DNA from: Oncomelania hupensis
Lineage: Eukaryota > Mollusca > Gastropoda > Littorinimorpha > Pomatiopsidae
DNA: 64,000 bases
Assembly (NCBI GenBank): GCA_036898135.1
Contig: CM072511.1
Coordinates: 31,717,686 to 31,781,685 of the forward strand
Direction: 5' to 3'
Shown: piece after piece, positions 54,058-64,000 of the stretch
Numbering within the stretch: position 1 is the first letter of the stretch
Layout of the letters: every line of letters begins with the position of its first letter
Made by a program: the position numbers and the translations under genes
Notes under the pieces: model-generated
Databases searched by the model: none
Seen by the model: only the letters and a program-made list of their open reading frames with translations
Told to the model about the DNA's origin: nothing

Positions 54058-55795
54058 CTACAATTTTGAACTTTTAATGCAAATTAATGAATGCTGAGCA
54101 TACCTATAAATTATCTGAGGTTAAATGAAGCAATAGCTTAAGCTGTTTTCAAAGCAAGCTACGCTATTCATGGCTCATATGTTCTGCATGGTGGTTCAGG
54201 TCCCTCCGCTGACGCCGCCCACTTGTCAGAGCAGAGCGAGGTCTCGTTCGTTTCCACCTTTACAGCTCCCGAAAGGCAGAACGCCGCCTCAGAGACTCTA
54301 ATTCTTAAGGCCCCCGAGGGGAGGGTCATCATTACCGACAAGAAAGACAGAGGCAGGGTGAATTAGAAGACCATCAGCACCAACTGCAAAAAGGCCAAAA
54401 GTCAAAGAGATAATACAGACACACCTAGTTGATAGAGACGTTAAAAGGCAGAAGCAAGGAAAAATAGACACGACTGCGAAGACCAAATACCAGAGGCAAA
54501 GGACAAGACAGACGGTATACCGTTTCATTCATTATCCCTGGCAAAAGTCTAAAAGTCAGAGACTGCCTATATTAAAAACTAGACTGTCGTCATTTTCAAA
54601 TGCAAACACACACAAAAATCAAAGAGCTGCAAGACAATTTTAATTAAATGCTTAAAGTCAAATGATTCAAATGCTTGTAGCCACATGAATTGGAGTGTCG
54701 TCTTTAACCACACACAAAAACATGAATTGGCGTGTCGTCTTTAACCATACACAAAAATATTATAAAAGGCAAAGCTCTACAGTTAAAAATTAATGGATTA
54801 TGTAGACAACAGATGATGCGGAGAGAGAGCACCGGGAAAAGAAGTAGGATGAGTGAAGATAAAGTTTTTTTGAAAACAGAAACAAAGCCAGTGGAAAAAA
54901 TGTAGGCGGCAACACAAATGCTTGAGAACAGGGAGAAAGGGGAAAGACGAAGAAGAAATAAGAAAGAAAGAATGACGATGAGACTTTTGATGGCCGAAGA
55001 AGAATACTTTGGAGGGCTTATAGTAATCATAAGTGTAATTTCCTCTGGTGTCCCAAGGAGACCCTTGGCCAGTCCTTCATGATCGCCTTCACCATTGAAG
55101 CCACCAACCCTCAAGGACTCTTCTCCGGTCAAGCGCGTGGACTTCTTCCATTTCAAGGAGCGCAGGGCAACTCCCTGGAGGTGTGCACTGTCTCTCTCAC
55201 CTGCTTTGATCTGTGCCCAGGTCTAAAAGTACCTGTGGCGAAGCGTATCTTCATTATTTCAGCATCAACTCGCTAAACGATTGCATTGAAACCTAATTAC
55301 GTCTAGGGCTCATCGGTCACTCTTGTCAGTCATTACCCTAGTGTTCTTCAGCTGTCGAATGACGTGTGAAGAAACAAGTAGTTAAACTTATAAAGACTAA
55401 CCCTGAAGTGCTGTTGCTGTTCACCTTTGAAGCAATGTCCAGCGTCCCAAGTATTGCAAGTGGACAGGTAATGAGTAGGACGCTTTTGCAAAGTCTCCAT
55501 CGCGAAACTGTAATGAGAACATTATAATTTTATAATCTCCTAGCGCAAAGAGCGTCGGTGACCACGTGGAAATCTGTTCTGTGTATCTCTTTCAAATCTT
55601 TGAAATTGAAATCTTTGGGTAAGGGATGAAGAGTGGGACGGGGTGCGAGGAGCAGGTGTGGGGTGGAATGGAGGAAAGGGGTAGGCGAAGTGAGGGTCTG
55701 CCTGTAGAGGGCGAGGCGATTAGTTCTTTATGAGAAAGCAGAAAAGCCAGGTTTTGGGTCCCGTGCAAGCAGAAAATAGATCCTGCGTTAGATCC
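54058..55795. other. intergenic DNA, no confident gene
   Basis: Mixed-composition unique sequence. A somewhat GC-richer patch at 55050-55230 has open frames on both strands, but I recognise no domain and see no paired splice sites. Confidence 0.5.
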
Positions 55796-56092
<297 letters not shown>

Positions 56093-56310
56093 AACATTGA
56101 GGTTTAACGTCTACACCCACCATTGGCGACGGGGATAACCATCCCAGGGAAAGAGGGGTTGGGACTTGAATCAACACTGACCCACCAAAGCAATCTAACT
56201 GCTAAAATGGACAGTGAAAATGGCCACATTTTTTATCGCTCACCACGGGATTCGAACCTGGGTCATCGGTGTGCCAGGCGAACGCTCTACCAATTGAGCT
56301 AAGGCGGTGG
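56093..56310 (-). mobile_element. tRNA-derived SINE, family 2, copy b, between two GAA arrays
   Basis: The minus-strand head reads CCGCCTTAGCTCAATTGGTA with B box GGTTCGAATCCCGTGG. The body includes CACCATTGGCGACGGGGAT on the + strand. It ends in CCTCAATGTTCC at 56093-56104. GAA arrays lie directly on both sides (55974-56091 and 56311-56415). No functional cloverleaf is possible because the anticodon stem is unpaired. Confidence 0.87.
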
Positions 56311-56415
56311 GAAGAAGAAGAAGAAGAAGAAGAAGAAGAAGAAGAAGAAGAAGAAGAAGAAGAAGAAGAAGAAGAAGAAGAAGAAGAAGAAGAAGAAGAA
56401 GAAGAAGAAGAAGAA
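56311..56415. repeat. (GAA)n array
   Basis: About 35 perfect units, directly adjoining the 5' end of a minus-strand SINE. Confidence 0.98.
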
Positions 56416-56611
56416 TGGTCCATTTAAACTGTAGTTTAATTCCACTGTCACTGACACACTGTTACGCGTCTTCTCACCGATCATTAGACCTACATCTGGT
56501 TCAAAACACATAGCCCTAAGGTAGTCATTTCACGGATCACATAAGCTCAATAGCCTTGCTTCGCAATGTCCATCTGTCAAACTGAACACTTAGATGACAC
56601 AATAGAAAGTC

Positions 56612-56700
56612 GCAGCCGTCTGCCATATTGCCAATGGTGGGTGTAGACGCTAAGTCTCAATGTTCCTTCAATCAAACTCTCAAGGGAGCACTACACACAT
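56612..56700 (+). mobile_element. SINE family 2, 3' fragment
   Basis: CCGTCTGCCATATTGCCAAT and GTGTAGACGCTAAGTCTC match the 3' third of the 34526 copy. The tRNA head is absent. Confidence 0.82.
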
Positions 56701-57102
56701 GAAGTCCATGTGGAGACGTCTATATATCTGTAAGGCAAACGCTTTTTGGCTGTCATGATTATCTCGAAGCCTTGGGCTTAACTGTTAACGTTAAAGTTTG
56801 AAACGCACATATCAACGGTACAGTGTTGATGGTACTTTAACTTCAATAAAATGGGATGAGCCAAATCGATAAGCCTCTTAGACGCAACTTGACACTTATC
56901 ATTGTGCGAGCATATTATTCCATTGAACTCCTCTCCGCTCCTCGCCTGATCGAGGAACGGTTATTTCGACCCTAAGGCTCAGAGTTGGGCAACAAGGAGA
57001 TTTTGATTATAAAATAATGTATTATGTTATTCTGTGGTTAGTTGTCAATAGGCTGTTAATAGTAAATACTACTGCTACTGCTACTACCACTACCACCACA
57101 AC
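56701..57102. other. intergenic DNA, no gene seen
   Basis: Unique AT-rich sequence ending in a mixed CTA/CCA/ACA stretch from about 57065. Confidence 0.6.
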
Positions 57103-57216
57103 AACTACTACTACTACTACTACTATTCAAGAAGGTTCTATTGATGAAGGTTATATTCTAATAAACCGAAAATTTTAACGCCTACTACTCAGGTGTTGTT
57201 GTTGGTTTTATTATCA

Positions 57217-57290
<74 letters not shown>

Positions 57291-57397
57291 ATAATAATAA
57301 TAATAATAATAATTATTATTATTATAATAAAATAATTTTAATGATGATAACGACAATGATAATCATAATAATAACAACAACAGCAACCATAACAACA

Positions 57398-57494
<97 letters not shown>
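57103..57494. repeat. CTA, TAA and ATT arrays
   Basis: CTA block 57103-57125, CTA block 57218-57289, TAA passing into ATT at about 57311 (an inverted repeat), then AAT 57400-57494. Confidence 0.95.
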
Positions 57495-57496
<2 letters not shown>

Positions 57497-59441
57497 TCAT
57501 CATGCCACGTCACCCGAATGGGCTCAGCGACTTCAGCTCAAACAGCTAGTGAAGGGATTCAAATTCAAACTAAAATACTAACACAAATACCAGATGAACA
57601 GTTACACTCTTTTATTCATCACATATAAAGAGGAATATTTGAAAACTAACCCTACCACAATCCTTATCCGGTCCTCAAAACCCCAACAATTAACAATCAG
57701 TTGCCTCCCTTGACTAATTCGTAACCCCTTAAATATTGGACACAAAGTGCCAACACAACCAATGATATAACAATATAAAAATAAAGATGAAGTATTACAA
57801 CAAATGGCTTACGTATCCAAACACTAATATTTGAAAGAAATGTATTTAATTAATATCAAAAACCAGCACAATTGTTCGTTATTCATTACTAAGCTTGACT
57901 AATATCATCTGGAAACAGCAATACAAGTCTTTTGCTTCTTCACTTCTAAATGTTTAGAAAAATCATTACACTGCCTTCAAAGAACTAGCACAGTCCAAAA
58001 TAGAATAAGTCTTTAATCACGTCCTTCAATGAATTCAGTGAAAATCACTGTATTAAATGTTTATTAAGTATTTAGTATGTTTTTATGTGCGTGTAATGTT
58101 GTATGTTTGTGCCTGAGTACCGCAACCCCAAGCAGCAGCGGTCACGCGAGCAAGCAGCCTTGCAGCATCAAGGTAGCAGGGGTCATGCAGCACCAAGGTA
58201 GAAAAGGTCACGCAACAGCCGCAACTTCTCAGCTTCTTCTTCTTCAGGATCGGTTCAGAACATCGTTGAACCATAGCACAGCACCACACAACAACAGCAT
58301 GGAAGCAACAGCAAATAAGCAAGCAGCAGGCCCAATCTGGTCAACATAATAAGTCATCTTACTAGGCTACCCATATGCAATGTAAACATAACATGGGAAA
58401 TAACGCCTTCCGCCGTCAGCCAGCTTGACCTGTTTATTTATGCATTACAAACAATTCACAATTCTTCTATAATTTGTATACTCTCGCATGAACGTGATTA
58501 TTATACAAATGCATTATAATTCCATTCCTAATCAACAATCCTGATTCATCCTCTCTCTCATATTCTTCACCCCTCTACCATCTTATTATCACCCTTGACC
58601 CCGTTCTTGCAACAACCTCAACAACATTATTCCATTATACATTTCCACACAGGAAAATCATATAAAAATAAAATTTATCAAAATACCCCTTTCCCCCTCA
58701 TCCATTATCATTCATCCGCGTATGCATGCTCAGAGTGTAAAGCCACTACAAGAACTAGAATGCTGGGCACCACTCACCTTCAGTCCTCGGCCTGTGATGG
58801 TACAGACACACAACACAACACAACACACCACACAGTCTGTACGAGAGTCGATGGCTTGTTACTGTTGCCCTAACTATGATCCCAGGACATCCTAATATCA
58901 ACGAAGATTCTTAGGCCTTGGGCGGTCTCTAATAGAAGAGCACACACTATTAGAGACCCACTCTGCACAGTCTCTCACAGAAATTGTGGCACTGAGGTCT
59001 CTCCTACACACACTGTTATGAAAGTACTTATTCACGACAGTTGCACCACAGTACATTGGTCATTCTTGCCCTTTTTAAGGTACAAGACATCGGGTGGTTC
59101 TAACACAAAAACACAACCCTTATAAAAGGACTCTACACCTATTCTGTAATAGTGGCAGTCACAATTATCCAATTTGCCGTCTGATCATAATCAGTACCAA
59201 CTTGACTCTGGCTTTACACCAATTCTTCCAGCCCACAATTCAAGGCACAGAACTCCTTTCAAGCTTCTAGCAGCTACCGAGCTTACGTAAAACACGAGAT
59301 TCTTTCAAAACCGATATACCCTACGCAATACATCGCGCTGACCCATACTTTCCACACAACACTCTCATAGATATGAAACTGTAAACTATATACATCCTGA
59401 CACGGCCTATATTTAGCGTGTAATAAACTCGTGTCATCACA
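57495..59441. other. 1.95-kb AC-rich unique segment between AAT arrays
   Basis: The + strand is markedly rich in A and C. It contains an imperfect GCAGC-rich stretch at 58130-58330 and a 12-bp perfect hairpin at 58924-58958. Terminal repeats of a transposon were sought and not found. No gene is recognised. Confidence 0.55.
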
Positions 59442-59444
59442 AAC

Positions 59445-59508
<64 letters not shown>

Positions 59509-59574
59509 GACAATGATAGTCATAATAATAACAACTATAACAACAATAATAATAATAGCAGTAATAATAATAGC

Positions 59575-59653
<79 letters not shown>

Positions 59654-59655
59654 GA
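59442..59655. repeat. (AAT)n array with interruptions
   Basis: AAT blocks 59445-59508 and 59573-59653 are separated by AAC, AAT and TAG triplets. Confidence 0.96.
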
Positions 59656-59761
59656 CTGTGTATAGAATATTATGATCAACCGGGGAAAGAAGACGTGGCA
59701 TTGATTATGCGGGAGACTCACAAAATACAACTTGATCGAATACATTGAAAGGTAAAGACGT

Positions 59762-59810
59762 CCTCAACGACTTTCGAGTTACGGGATAGGATAGAATAGG
59801 ATAGGATATG
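59762..59810 (+). mobile_element. LINE 3' end, very short fragment
   Basis: CCTCAACGACTTTCGAGTTA then CGGGATAGGATAG is the last 25 bp of the LINE plus its GGATA tail. A minus-strand copy of the same LINE starts 130 bp further on. Confidence 0.8.
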
Positions 59811-59939
59811 GAAAGGCGTCCATGCAAACTTTCGGCCGTTCCGTTCTCTCTTTTCTGGGCCAGCTTAATGAAGGCGGTGCCCATGTCCTCTCACTCTCTG
59901 CCTTACCTCTAGAGGTTGTAATCAAAGCCAGGTACTATC

Positions 59940-60296
59940 GTATCCTATTTTATCCTATCCCGTAACTCAAAAGTCGTTGAGGCACCACAGATGATCGTTT
60001 AACCAGCGTACTACATCTTTCTGTTCTAAGCAACCCTCATGGCTTCACTCAGTGTCAAGCCAGTCCATTCCCGAATGTTGTCCTCCCGCCTCTTTTTCTG
60101 TCTCCCTCTTCTTCTGCCTCCTTGCACCGTGCTTTGTGAGCGTGTCATCGTGTTGTCCAATGGCTTGTGTGATGGTCTATCGGACTTCGTTGTTGGTGAT
60201 GTGCTGGGTATAGGAAATGCCCGGAAGTCTTCCGTAGCACCTCATGTTCATGCTTTGTATTCTTCGTTGTAGATCTGCTGTAAGGGTCCAAGTACC
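59940..60296 (-). mobile_element. non-LTR retrotransposon, 3' fragment with internal deletion
   Basis: On the + strand a (TCCTA)-type tail at 59941-59960 is followed by sequence matching the 35283 copy as far as CCTTGCACCGTGCTTTG. A deletion removes the part encoding KTIL...KLRWYGH, and matching resumes at CATCGTGTTGTCCAATGG. The coding frame is therefore broken. Confidence 0.87.
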
Positions 60297-61339
60297 CACT
60301 CACAGCTGATTGGACTGAGATATGTCGTGCTCTTTTTTTCATTCTGTGTTTCGTTTGGTGTTTGACATCAAGCATTGATCACTCATCCCAAGTACTTACG
60401 GAGCTCGACGTTGTTTTAACTAAACATTGCTAGTGTTTGCCCAAACCATTATGCTACTACACAACCCTTTGAGGATCTTTTGAACGAATAACTAACAATA
60501 ATATTAAACAACACTAAACGATTACATGTATTTATTCTGCTGCCTTGCTTGCAGATTTTCTCGGTATGAAATTGAAGCAATAGTTAAAAGTTACATTTAT
60601 CAAGTCTCTTCAATCAGGTAAAACAAATTACCCCTAAATAAAGAAGAAGAATCAGAATCAGACACTTGCACAGCCGCTAATCGCTAACAGAGTTGCGCTC
60701 CATGAGCAAGAAGGAGAAAATACCCAAATGCGTTATGTCCCTTGATCTGGTAAAATGTCTCAACACCCAAAACGGGGTTTAAAGTTAACGGACAGCGAAC
60801 AGTCAACAATTTCAATACCTCAGTTGTGTTTATATTTATGTATTTTAAACAAGTCATTAATTTGTTGGGCTATAGACATTGAGACAGAAGAGGGAAACAA
60901 AAAACACTAAGAAGAAACTAAGAGACAACAAATCAGTTACGTCGGTTGTACTTCGACAGGGGGGTGTCTGCTTTCTTTCAGATCAGTTGAAGAATGGCAA
61001 ACTTGAGGATCGTATGGTTTCAATTACCATTGTATGACTATTGCGTGCCTCTGTAGCATCCTTGTGTGTGTGGCCATCAACACTAAGCATTATAGGTCTC
61101 AGGGTATTTCATCAAAATAATTAACCCTCTTCTTAGGCAGTGAGTTCCAATTTTACTGCATCACGACCCGTTATAAAACTAACATAATGATAAGATAAGG
61201 AAAGCATATTTTATTTCTGTATCTTTCCCTTCCTGGGGATTTAAGCTGTCCGGAAGTATAGCATTCATATTGATCTTCATATTCGTAATAATATTAATTT
61301 TTATATGAAATAGTCGTGGGGAATCACAAGGAGCCAAAT
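60297..61339. other. intergenic DNA, no gene seen
   Basis: AT-rich unique sequence with no coding region or element identified. Confidence 0.6.
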
Positions 61340-61344
61340 TTCAG

Positions 61345-61600
61345 TCTGTTATTCGGTGGGTCGGTCGGTCCATTGCATGCCATGTGTCCAAAACCACTGA
61401 ACGGATTTTGACCAAACTTTATAGAAACGTTGCCTAAGTTAGTGATCCGCCTCCCGTTCCATTTTATTTGCTCTACAGCAAAGGTCAAGGTCACTGGGAT
61501 AATTTTGTGGCCAAATATCTCAAAAACGGCTAAATCGATACTGTTGAGTTTTGGTACAAAGGCACTTCAAATCATGGGCTATTCTTCATTTGCGGTGCAG
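61345..61600 (+). repeat. Family B dispersed repeat, copy 2
   Basis: GGTGGGTCGGTCGGTCCA, GCATGCCATGTGTCCAAAAC, GATTTTGACCAAACTTTATA and CAAAGGTCAAGGTCACTGGG match copy 1 at 46092-46330 in inverse orientation. Confidence 0.78.
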
Positions 61601-61637
61601 TTGTCGGTCATTCGATTGGTCCATCGCTTCCAATCTT

Positions 61638-61910
61638 GTGGTTGGAGCACTCGCTACTGTGTCGCAAGTTAAGCACCGTCCAGTGCGGTTAGCACTTGGA
61701 CGGGTGACCGCAAAACGTGAAGCGACAAATAACAACGCCCCCAGTTGACTCAACTGTGACTGAGTACCTACTCTCTTAAGGGTGGGGAAGGTAAAGCAGC
61801 GAGGGAGAGAGATGGGCATCACCCTCATTACGCTGGCCCAACATAAGTGTGATCTCTAACATCACGCTCCTCTACGGCCACAAGGCTATGGGACTACCTT
61901 TACCTTTACC
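61638..61910 (+). mobile_element. SINE with 5S rRNA-like promoter region, 5'-truncated copy
   Basis: It begins at GTGGTTGGAGCACTCGCTAC, so it lacks about 18 bases of head present in the 47998 copy. The 5S-like AAGTTAAGCACCG and GGTTAGCACTTGGACGGGTG are kept. The body runs to GGGACTACCTTTACC. It matches the other copy nearly base for base. Confidence 0.86.
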
Positions 61911-62227
61911 CACCCAAAAACCACTTTTTTGCCTTATCTCAAGAATAACTTCACCGAAATTCATCATTTTTATTTGGCGGATAAATTAACTACTGCTAGG
62001 CATGTTGGATCATTCGGGGGTTTTTTCCTCAAAGGTCCATATTATTGTGCTTCACTATTTTATTAAAATGTTTTTTGTTTGTTTTAGCTATATCTAAAAA
62101 TTGGCTCATTCGATATTGATTTATTTTGTTTTGGTTTGGTTTCTTTGCAGATAGTCTAGAAGATGTTGGCCTGTCATTCCACGTTTCCATTTTGCTTCGT
62201 TAGAATAAAGCCCAGCCACAACACCGC

Positions 62228-63570
62228 TGTGACGGTGGGTCTATTGTTGCTGGGCTCTGCACAATGAAATGCTATTACCCACTCGTCTATTGTTGCTGGG
62301 CTCTGCACAATGAAATGCTATTACCCACTCGTTCATTGTCGATGGGGATCGCTAGTAAATCTCCCTGTGACTCACTTAATACATTTATATGTTTAGCTCG
62401 GTCTGTGTTTAGGCTGGGGTACAGAGATAGAAAGAAAAATGGTAAAAGATCACTGTCACACTAGCTCTCACACGGCTATGAAACATAGGTAGTCCAGCCA
62501 CTTGTTAACAGTAAATATCATACATTTATTTCCTCTACTCTATACACGATCTGCTAAGTACGATACTAACTTAAAAGTTCAAATGCCAATTCGAATGGTT
62601 CGCTCCTTGATAGTTCTATGCAGCTACTGTTTCTTCATCGGTCACTTGATACGTTCTGCCCAAAGGGTCAGAGTTCTGGAAGAGTGGACTACTGTGGTCC
62701 TTAGATACAGGTTTGGTGCACTGAGTATGTTGCACTTAACTTAATGTTAGAAGAGCTGAGTTGTGGTTTATTCCTTGGTGAGCTGTGTTGTTGTGGATTC
62801 TTCTACTTGTTGCTAGACTGGTGGGCTCTCGTCGCGTATTGCTTGAGTAGCCGATGCAGGCCGACTTTAAGTGAAGACTTTTTCTTGCCTTTCGTCTGGT
62901 CGGGCTCACGATACGATGCCTGCTCGTCTGTAACATATGAGACGGAATTCTGCACCACCGTGTATACTAGGTGTATGCAGAGCGTCTCACTGAAGGCCGA
63001 AGTAGCCCTCAGTGATTAGCTCCACATCTCTATATATAAGCGACAAACATTCTGCTAAGTCCGTGGTCCACTGGAATCTCCACTCTAATTTCCTATACAT
63101 ATATAAATATAAATCATGGCTAACTATATACATAGAGAAATAATTAATAGTATATACATTCTCGGGTACAGCCACTGGTCTGCAAGAATACATATAGGCT
63201 AAACAACAGTGGGTCCGTATGGAATACAACATGGCGTCGGACCGGTCGGGTTCTTCACGTGGTCGGGGTCTCTACGTGGTCACGCAACGTCGGACTAACA
63301 ATTCAATTCTAAGCATGGCACATTTCACAAACATAATTCAACAATAATATCAATACATCACGATGAAACAAAAGTATGTTCATTTACCTTTTTGACAATG
63401 TCAGGCCGTGGCTAACTTGATTGAATAGAGTTTCAACAAGTCCTGCTAGTTAGTCGTCAGTGGAGAGATCTCTTTAGAGCGTAGCTCTGTACTCTAGGCA
63501 AGTCGAACAGCGAATGACCCTACCTAGCTCTCTGCCCAAACTGGGTAGAACTGGTGTGTGCGAGTGTCTG
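62228..63570. repeat. Family C dispersed repeat, copy 2
   Basis: It aligns with 42678-43970 but lacks the outer inverted repeats of that element. A 55-bp unit (GTTGCTGGGCTCTGCACAAT onward) is tandemly doubled near 62248-62340. Block 63352-63426 is identical to copy 1. Confidence 0.87.
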
Positions 63571-64000
63571 GGAATACCTTTGAATGCCTTGCCATCTTGT
63601 TGTTGTTTTTTTAAAACCTACACTTTACAACTTTAGTCTAGTAGCAGGGGTTCGTTGTGGTGACCTGCCCTCGTTAACACAACGAGTTTAATATATTGGT
63701 GTGCCCAAGCGTTCCAAACTACATCCATTAATCAAAGTCTATGTGCGATGAAGCAAACAATTTCTTTATTGAATGTTTGGGAAATCTGGCAAGAACGCAA
63801 GCCTGAAGTTCAACAACCTATCTGGAATCGACACTTCTTTGTGCTAAAAATCCATTCTAAGCGTTCGTTTTATTGTCCATGAACACGACTTTTTCAACGT
63901 TACTAAGTATGGTTCACATTATTGACTCTGAAATTAAATCCCATTTCTTCAAGCAAGAACACTTTGATTCCATTTGAAATTTTAGCCTTTCTTTGGCAAC
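63571..64000. other. right edge of window, nothing recognised
   Basis: AT-rich unique sequence to the end of the window with no gene, RNA gene or repeat seen. Confidence 0.6.

Noticed and set aside
55079..55276. Possible exon encoding about 65 residues
   Set aside because: Composition is slightly coding-like, but no domain is recognised, an open frame overlaps on the other strand, and no paired splice sites are convincing.

Overview
The window reads as nuclear DNA of an animal: an AT-rich, intron-containing region that is very dense in microsatellites and retroposons. The one confident gene is an Msx/msh-class homeobox gene on the + strand at its left end. The homeodomain sequence, the non-LTR reverse transcriptase fragments, the tRNA- and 5S-derived SINEs and short TTAGGG-type tracts suggest a lophotrochozoan, most plausibly a gastropod mollusc. 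That placement is inference; no species can be read from the sequence.

Gene region (about 1-17,500). The msx coding sequence can be assembled from three exons: 1017-1941, 16166-16356 and 16851-17090. Together they encode 451 residues with a complete 60-residue homeodomain at 329-388. Intron 1 is 14.2 kb and holds LINE-dependent retroposons, tRNA SINEs and long tetra- and trinucleotide arrays. Intron 2 is 494 bp and splits the homeodomain between its positions 44 and 45. The presumed 3' UTR carries a degenerate tandem repeat of about 40 bp.

Intergenic region (about 17,500-64,000). I find no second host gene here. It is filled with: (1) a roughly 575-bp retroposon called here Family A, whose copies end in the same 3' sequence, carry TAATG or TAAC tails and have target-site duplications readable by eye; (2) at least three tRNA-derived SINE families plus a SINE with a 5S rRNA-like internal promoter; (3) 5'-truncated copies of a non-LTR retrotransposon with a (GGATA)n tail, one inserted into a minisatellite; (4) five elements with terminal inverted repeats, including one with TAA flanks and an internal 246-bp tandem duplication; (5) a 1.3-kb repeat (Family C) present twice, in which 75 bp are identical although the surroundings have diverged; (6) many compound trinucleotide arrays whose blocks differ by one base of the triplet.

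No operons, CRISPR arrays or prokaryotic genes are present. The most promising undescribed items are Family A, the 5S/tRNA-like SINE, the invariant block in Family C and the msx 3' UTR repeat. Element names are working labels for this window, not database names.
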